From Betaproteobacteria bacterium (GTDB taxonomy: Bacteria > Pseudomonadota > Gammaproteobacteria > Burkholderiales > SG8-41): a DNA stretch of 52,705 nucleotides. Below the pieces are notes generated by a model. It was not told the DNA's origin. It saw nothing but the letters and a program-made list of their open reading frames with translations, and made no database searches. Shown here piece by piece: positions 49,034-52,705 of this stretch. Location of the stretch: the NCBI GenBank assembly GCA_025363435.1, contig JANYDY010000009.1, positions 1 through 52,705 on the forward strand. The letters run 5' to 3'. A program made the translations under genes and the position numbers. The stretch's first letter is position 1, and every line of letters starts with the position of its first letter.

Positions 49034-50695
49034 ATGACCAGAAAACTTTTCGTTCTCGCCTGCGTGTTGTGCCTCGCGGGCTGCGCCGGGCCCGGCACGC
49101 AGGAATTGACCAACGCGGGGGCCAACACCGACAACGTCGTGACCTTCGGCATGGGCTACGACCTGAAAATGTTCAGCCCGCTGAAAGAAATCAACAAGAC
49201 GAACGTCAAGCGACTGGTGCCCGCGTGGAGTTTCAGTCTTTCAAGCGATATGGGTGAAATGTCGCAACCGACGGTCTACGAAGGCGTCATGTACGTGGTC
49301 AACGGCAACTGGACGTTTGCGATCGACATCGCAACCGGCCGCCAGATCTGGCGCACACCGGTAAATTATGACCGCGGCGTAATGCGCGTCGCCAACACCG
49401 GCGTGATCATGCGCGGCCCGGCGACCATCTATAACGGCAAGCTGTTTCGCACCACGGTAGATTGTTATGTCGTTGCGCTCGACATGAAAACCGGCAAGGA
49501 AATCTGGAAAGAGAAATTTGCCGAATGGAAAGAAAGCTACGTCGGAATTGTCGCGCCGTCGATTGTGAACGGCGTGTTGATTTCCGGCATGGCGGGCGGC
49601 GATCGCACGGCGCGTGGCTTCATCGAAGGCTACGATCCGGAAACCGGCAAGCGGCTGTGGCGCACTTACACGATTCCGGCCCCGGGTGAAAAAGGTTCGG
49701 AAACGTGGCCGAACAAGGAAATGCCCGATGCCTGGAAGTACGGCGGCGGCGCTACCTGGCAGCCCGGTTCATACGACCCTCAGCTCGATCTGTTTTATAT
49801 AGGTACCGGCAACGCCGAGCCGTATAACCCGAAGTATCGCGCCGGCATGGACAGTCTGTATGCCGCGAGCCTGCTGGCGATCCGGCCGAAGACCGGTGAA
49901 ATGGTCTGGCACTATCAGTTTCTGCCCAATGACAGCTTCGACTTCGACGGCACCGCGGAGAGCATCCTCGCCGACATCGATGTCGAAGGCAAACCGCGCA
50001 AGGTGCTGTTCAACGTCAACAAGAACGGCTTTCTCTATGTGATCGACCGCACTAACGGCCAGTTGATCGCGGCGCACCCCTTCGTCAATCAGAATTGGGC
50101 GAAGTACATCGATCTGAAAACGGGCCGCCCGGTGCTGACCGATCTGCTTGAGCGCGCGGTCAAGGGTGAAACAATCGACCTTTTGCCGCGGCACGCCACC
50201 AATGCGACCTTGTCGGCGTATAACCCCAAAACCGGATTGCTGTTTTTGAATTCGTGGGAATATATCCGGGTGATGAAATTCGTCGATGTGAAGCTGGATA
50301 TCGGTTCGAGTTACATCGGCATCGATTCCACTTCCAGAGTTCCCGATCCTGCGGGATATCACATTGCGATGAATCCGCTCACCGGTAAAACGGCATGGAA
50401 GATTCCATTAAAGAACTTCGGCGTTTCAGCGGGCACGCTGGCCACCGACAGCGGTTTGCTTTTCACCGGCCTGCTCACCGGTGAATTCATCGCGCTGGAT
50501 CAGGACACGGGCAAACAGTTATGGCAGTTCAAGACCGGCTCCGGCATCGTCGGGCCGCCGATTACCTACACCTACCGGGGCGTTCAATATGTCACGGTGT
50601 TGTCGGGCCGCGGTGGCGCTGTATCCGGCCGCGCACTGGGCGATACCGTCCCCTTTGGCGGCGCGGTGTACACGTTTGCGCTGATGCCTGATTAG
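49034..50695 (+). CDS. Second PQQ-dependent dehydrogenase-like protein, predicted lipoprotein
   Basis: A 553-aa quinoprotein closely related to the 47343 product (identical phrases such as NTDNV, FGMGYDLKM, RGPATIYNGKLF, EGYDPETGKRLWRTYTIP). It has a lipobox LAGC at residues 14-17, so it is membrane-tethered where its partner is soluble. The catalytic motif is PNDSFDFDG, again with the lanthanide-type second Asp. The metal-site glutamate is changed to Asp (GGDRTARG for GGESTTRG), so metal binding may be altered. AAGGAG precedes the ATG; the gap from the first gene is 26 bp. It may have a structural or regulatory role relative to the first. Confidence 0.86.
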   Translation: MTRKLFVLACVLCLAGCAGPGTQELTNAGANTDNVVTFGMGYDLKMFSPLKEINKTNVKRLVPAWSFSLSSDMGEMSQPTVYEGVMYVVNGNWTFAIDIATGRQIWRTPVNYDRGVMRVANTGVIMRGPATIYNGKLFRTTVDCYVVALDMKTGKEIWKEKFAEWKESYVGIVAPSIVNGVLISGMAGGDRTARGFIEGYDPETGKRLWRTYTIPAPGEKGSETWPNKEMPDAWKYGGGATWQPGSYDPQLDLFYIGTGNAEPYNPKYRAGMDSLYAASLLAIRPKTGEMVWHYQFLPNDSFDFDGTAESILADIDVEGKPRKVLFNVNKNGFLYVIDRTNGQLIAAHPFVNQNWAKYIDLKTGRPVLTDLLERAVKGETIDLLPRHATNATLSAYNPKTGLLFLNSWEYIRVMKFVDVKLDIGSSYIGIDSTSRVPDPAGYHIAMNPLTGKTAWKIPLKNFGVSAGTLATDSGLLFTGLLTGEFIALDQDTGKQLWQFKTGSGIVGPPITYTYRGVQYVTVLSGRGGAVSGRALGDTVPFGGAVYTFALMPD

Positions 50696-50703
50696 CCGGT
50701 CGC

Positions 50704-51018
50704 ATGAAGTTAATTTATTTCTTCAGCTTCGCGTTGTTCGGCGCAGGCGCCATCGCGGGTCATGCAAAGGCGCAGCAGTTCCCGCCGGAGCAGGTCAAGC
50801 AGGGGGCGGCGATTTATGCGGCTAATTGCGTCACCTGCCACGGCGAGCACATGAAGAACCCGCCGTGGGCGATCGATCTCGCCACTTTTCCGCGCGATGC
50901 ACGCACCCGCTTTATCGATTCGGTCACCTATGGCGTGAGAAACATGCCGCCGTGGGGCGATGTCATCAAGCCCGACGGCATCGCGGCGCTGTGGGCGTAT
51001 CTGGTGGCGGGCGAGTAA
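50704..51018 (+). CDS. Exported monohaem cytochrome c, electron acceptor of the quinoproteins
   Basis: A 104-aa cytochrome c with a signal peptide ending AKAQ and the haem motif CVTCH at about residues 42-46. The axial Met is likely in RNMPPWGD. It starts 8 bp after the quinoprotein stop. The size suits the small acceptors of PQQ alcohol dehydrogenases (XoxG/CytcL-like), and the operon position supports that role by inference. Confidence 0.88.
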   Translation: MKLIYFFSFALFGAGAIAGHAKAQQFPPEQVKQGAAIYAANCVTCHGEHMKNPPWAIDLATFPRDARTRFIDSVTYGVRNMPPWGDVIKPDGIAALWAYLVAGE

Positions 51019-51076
51019 GACCATTAAAACAGCGGTCGGTAATCCGGTCCGGCTGCGCAATATTAAAAAGGGGAGA

Positions 51077-51841
51077 ATGATGAGATCAGGAATTTTGCTT
51101 GCTGCCGGTTTGTTGCTGGCATCGCTGGGTGCTGCGGCACAAACCACGCTCGAAGTCGCGGCCGAACACCGCTTGCAGCTGGATTTTCGCGTCAACGACG
51201 CGGCGCTGGCGAAAATGCTGCCGGATGGCTGGGAGGCATTGATTGCGACGGCAGGGCCGGCCAAAGACTGTAATCTGCGCATGATCTTTATCGACCGCAT
51301 GGGCATCATCGGCCGCGACGGCAAGCCGGCGGCGCGCCCGACCGCGCGGCTGGTCTATCTGGCCATACCGGTGAAAAAGACCGGCACTGATGTTGTCGGG
51401 CAGATCATCATCCACGGCCTTGTTGATCAGGCCGCCGATGCGCCGGGAGACTTCGGCGTTTATCAACACGCCGCCACGGCAAAGATGTCGCGCACCTCGG
51501 CTGCAACGGGCGCCGCGATGACGGGTAGCGAAAACTGGGAATTTGCCGCGGCAACGGGTGAGCGCATCGAAGTGCAGATCGAATATGAGCGCGGCCCGCT
51601 GATCAAAGGTAATCCCGAAGTGAAGTTCTTTTATCCGAACGACACGTCGCAGTACCGGATATTCAAGGTCGATCAGGCGATCGACATCATGCGTAATTCG
51701 ACGACCAATCCGCCGGACCATGTGAAAAAGTTTTCGTATAAAGCCGGCGGCGGAAAACTGGCGACGCTGTTCGACGGCAGCGAGAAGATCGTCAGCTGGG
51801 ACAGCTTTCCGTGGTACGTGCGTTCGGTGATCGCGCCGTAA
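51077..51841 (+). CDS. Exported protein of unknown function in the quinoprotein operon
   Basis: A 254-aa exported protein. AAGGGGAGA precedes ATG 51077; a second ATG at 51080 is equally likely and differs by one Met. The signal peptide ends GAAAQ. The mature chain (AAEHRLQLDFRVNDAALAKM, then DFGVYQHAATAKMSRTSAA) looks like the acetoacetate-decarboxylase-like fold of uncertain function, but I see no catalytic Lys pattern I would trust. It ends the operon of two dehydrogenases and a cytochrome, so it could be an accessory factor. The next gene is a Bug receptor. Confidence 0.7.
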   Translation: MMRSGILLAAGLLLASLGAAAQTTLEVAAEHRLQLDFRVNDAALAKMLPDGWEALIATAGPAKDCNLRMIFIDRMGIIGRDGKPAARPTARLVYLAIPVKKTGTDVVGQIIIHGLVDQAADAPGDFGVYQHAATAKMSRTSAATGAAMTGSENWEFAAATGERIEVQIEYERGPLIKGNPEVKFFYPNDTSQYRIFKVDQAIDIMRNSTTNPPDHVKKFSYKAGGGKLATLFDGSEKIVSWDSFPWYVRSVIAP

Positions 51842-51936
51842 TTTTTAAAAACTACCGCAGTGCGGGCCGCGCGATGCAACTCGCACTGGAAAAGAAGCAG
51901 GCTGAAACCGCATCACGCTAAATGAATGAGGTTGCC

Positions 51937-52705
51937 ATGAACGGTTTGCACGACGTTGCCAAAGGTGCGCTGATTGCGCTGACACTGTTTGCTGCGCCGG
52001 TGCTTTGGGCACAGGGCTTCCCGTCGAAACAGGTTGAATTCGTGGTGCACAGCGGCGCCGGCGGCGGGCCCGACCAGTTTGTACGCATCGTCACCGACAT
52101 CATCACGCGTGACAAACTGCTGTCGCAGCCGGTGGTGGTGAACAACCGTGTTGGCGGCGGCGGCAGCATTGCATTCAGTTTTATCAAGAGCAAACACGGC
52201 GATCCGCATTTCGTGCTCGGCATCGGTACCGGCACGCTGCTGACGAACGCGTCGCGCGCCGATCTTGATCTCGGTCTCGAAAACTACACGCCGCTGGCAT
52301 TTTTCGGCATGGACGCACAGGTGGTTGCGGTGGCGGCGAATTCAAAGCTGAACAACATCAAGGAGCTGATTGAGGCCGGCAAGCGTGAGCCCACCGTGTA
52401 TGCCGCCGCGCTCGCCTCGGCCAACGGTTTCGGCCGCCAGGTGCTGTACCTGATGGAACGCGATGCCGGCGCGCGCTTCAAGTTCGTGCCTTTCAAGAGC
52501 GGTGTCGATGCTGCGCTGGCGGTGGCCGGCGGCCATGTGTTGTTCACCACGGAAAACATCAGCGAAACGCAGGCGCTGGTCGAAGCGAAGAAGATCAGGC
52601 TGCTGGCGACTTCGGGCAACAAGCGCGCCGCGTTCGCGCCCGATGTGCCGACACTGAAAGAGTCCGGTTATCCGATCGTGCTCGGCACCGGTCGTGGCTT
52701 CGCCA
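51937..52705 (+). CDS. Bug/TctC-type periplasmic receptor (copy 13), cut by right edge
   Basis: The first 256 residues of a receptor; the C-terminus is outside the window. GAGG lies five bases before ATG 51937; ATG 51922 in frame has no ribosome site. The signal peptide ends VLWAQ, then GFPSKQVEFVVHSGAGGGPDQ. It belongs to the same divergent branch as copy 5 (VVVNNRVGGGGSIAF in place of VVDNRxGAxG, and HGDPHFVLGIG). Its 96-bp separation from the unknown gene of the quinoprotein operon makes co-transcription possible, which would link a receptor to alcohol oxidation. Confidence 0.88.
   Translation, partial: MNGLHDVAKGALIALTLFAAPVLWAQGFPSKQVEFVVHSGAGGGPDQFVRIVTDIITRDKLLSQPVVVNNRVGGGGSIAFSFIKSKHGDPHFVLGIGTGTLLTNASRADLDLGLENYTPLAFFGMDAQVVAVAANSKLNNIKELIEAGKREPTVYAAALASANGFGRQVLYLMERDAGARFKFVPFKSGVDAALAVAGGHVLFTTENISETQALVEAKKIRLLATSGNKRAAFAPDVPTLKESGYPIVLGTGRGFA

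Overview
The window is about 62% GC. Its most striking content is tripartite tricarboxylate receptor proteins of the Bug/TctC family: 12 intact genes between 557 and 24361, plus a 13th cut by the right edge. Bug expansion on this scale is known mainly from Betaproteobacteria of the order Burkholderiales (Bordetella, Cupriavidus, Comamonadaceae relatives). The lanthanide-type PQQ dehydrogenases, sulfite dehydrogenase, REP/RAYT remains and dispersed hairpin repeats fit the same group. I saw no rRNA or tRNA gene, no intact transposase, no CRISPR array and no TctA/TctB membrane subunit.

Region 1 (1-24361) is a Bug-plus-enzyme mosaic. Periplasmic receptors sit in short operons with one or two cytoplasmic catabolic enzymes: an SDR protein, two COG3618-type amidohydrolases, an alpha/beta hydrolase, a ThDP enzyme, a BKACE-type enzyme with an FMN alpha-hydroxyacid oxidase, and an aldo/keto reductase with a two-domain carboxymuconolactone decarboxylase protein. 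Each unit looks like a capture-and-degrade module for a carboxylate, but no substrate can be read from sequence. An unrelated envelope operon (secreted protein, M48 protease with TPR, lipoprotein) lies inside at 4553-7013.

Region 2 (24616-30747) holds a GMC oxidoreductase, an RlmK-like methyltransferase, a secreted isochorismatase-fold protein lacking expected catalytic residues, a secreted dienelactone-hydrolase-like protein and an NHL beta-propeller protein.

Region 3 (30757-32823) is an accessory patch: a 44-aa basic protein, a candidate small RNA with its own promoter and terminator, a winged-helix-like protein, an AT-rich segment, and a RAYT transposase remnant between REP hairpins.

Region 4 (32851-38894) is redox metabolism: a c-type cytochrome, a SoxC/SorA-like sulfite dehydrogenase, a two-subunit molybdenum hydroxylase whose large-subunit frame contains an in-frame amber codon, and a secreted double rhodanese.

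Region 5 (38898-42239) is repeat-rich. Identical 58-bp hairpins in direct orientation bracket a low-GC secreted-protein gene. A DUF4440/NTF2-like pair lies opposite an ArsR-type regulator, followed by REP elements and a gene scrap.

Region 6 (42294-52705) contains a PQQ-dependent sugar dehydrogenase-like protein, an enolase-superfamily dehydratase/racemase, an HpaI-type aldolase, a 32-bp tandem hairpin repeat, a ketopantoate-reductase-like protein, then an operon of two PQQ dehydrogenases, a cytochrome c, a secreted protein of unknown function and the truncated Bug receptor.

Starts were chosen by Shine-Dalgarno spacing, signal peptides and overlap with neighbours. Functional names rest on motifs and family recognition by eye; no database search was run.
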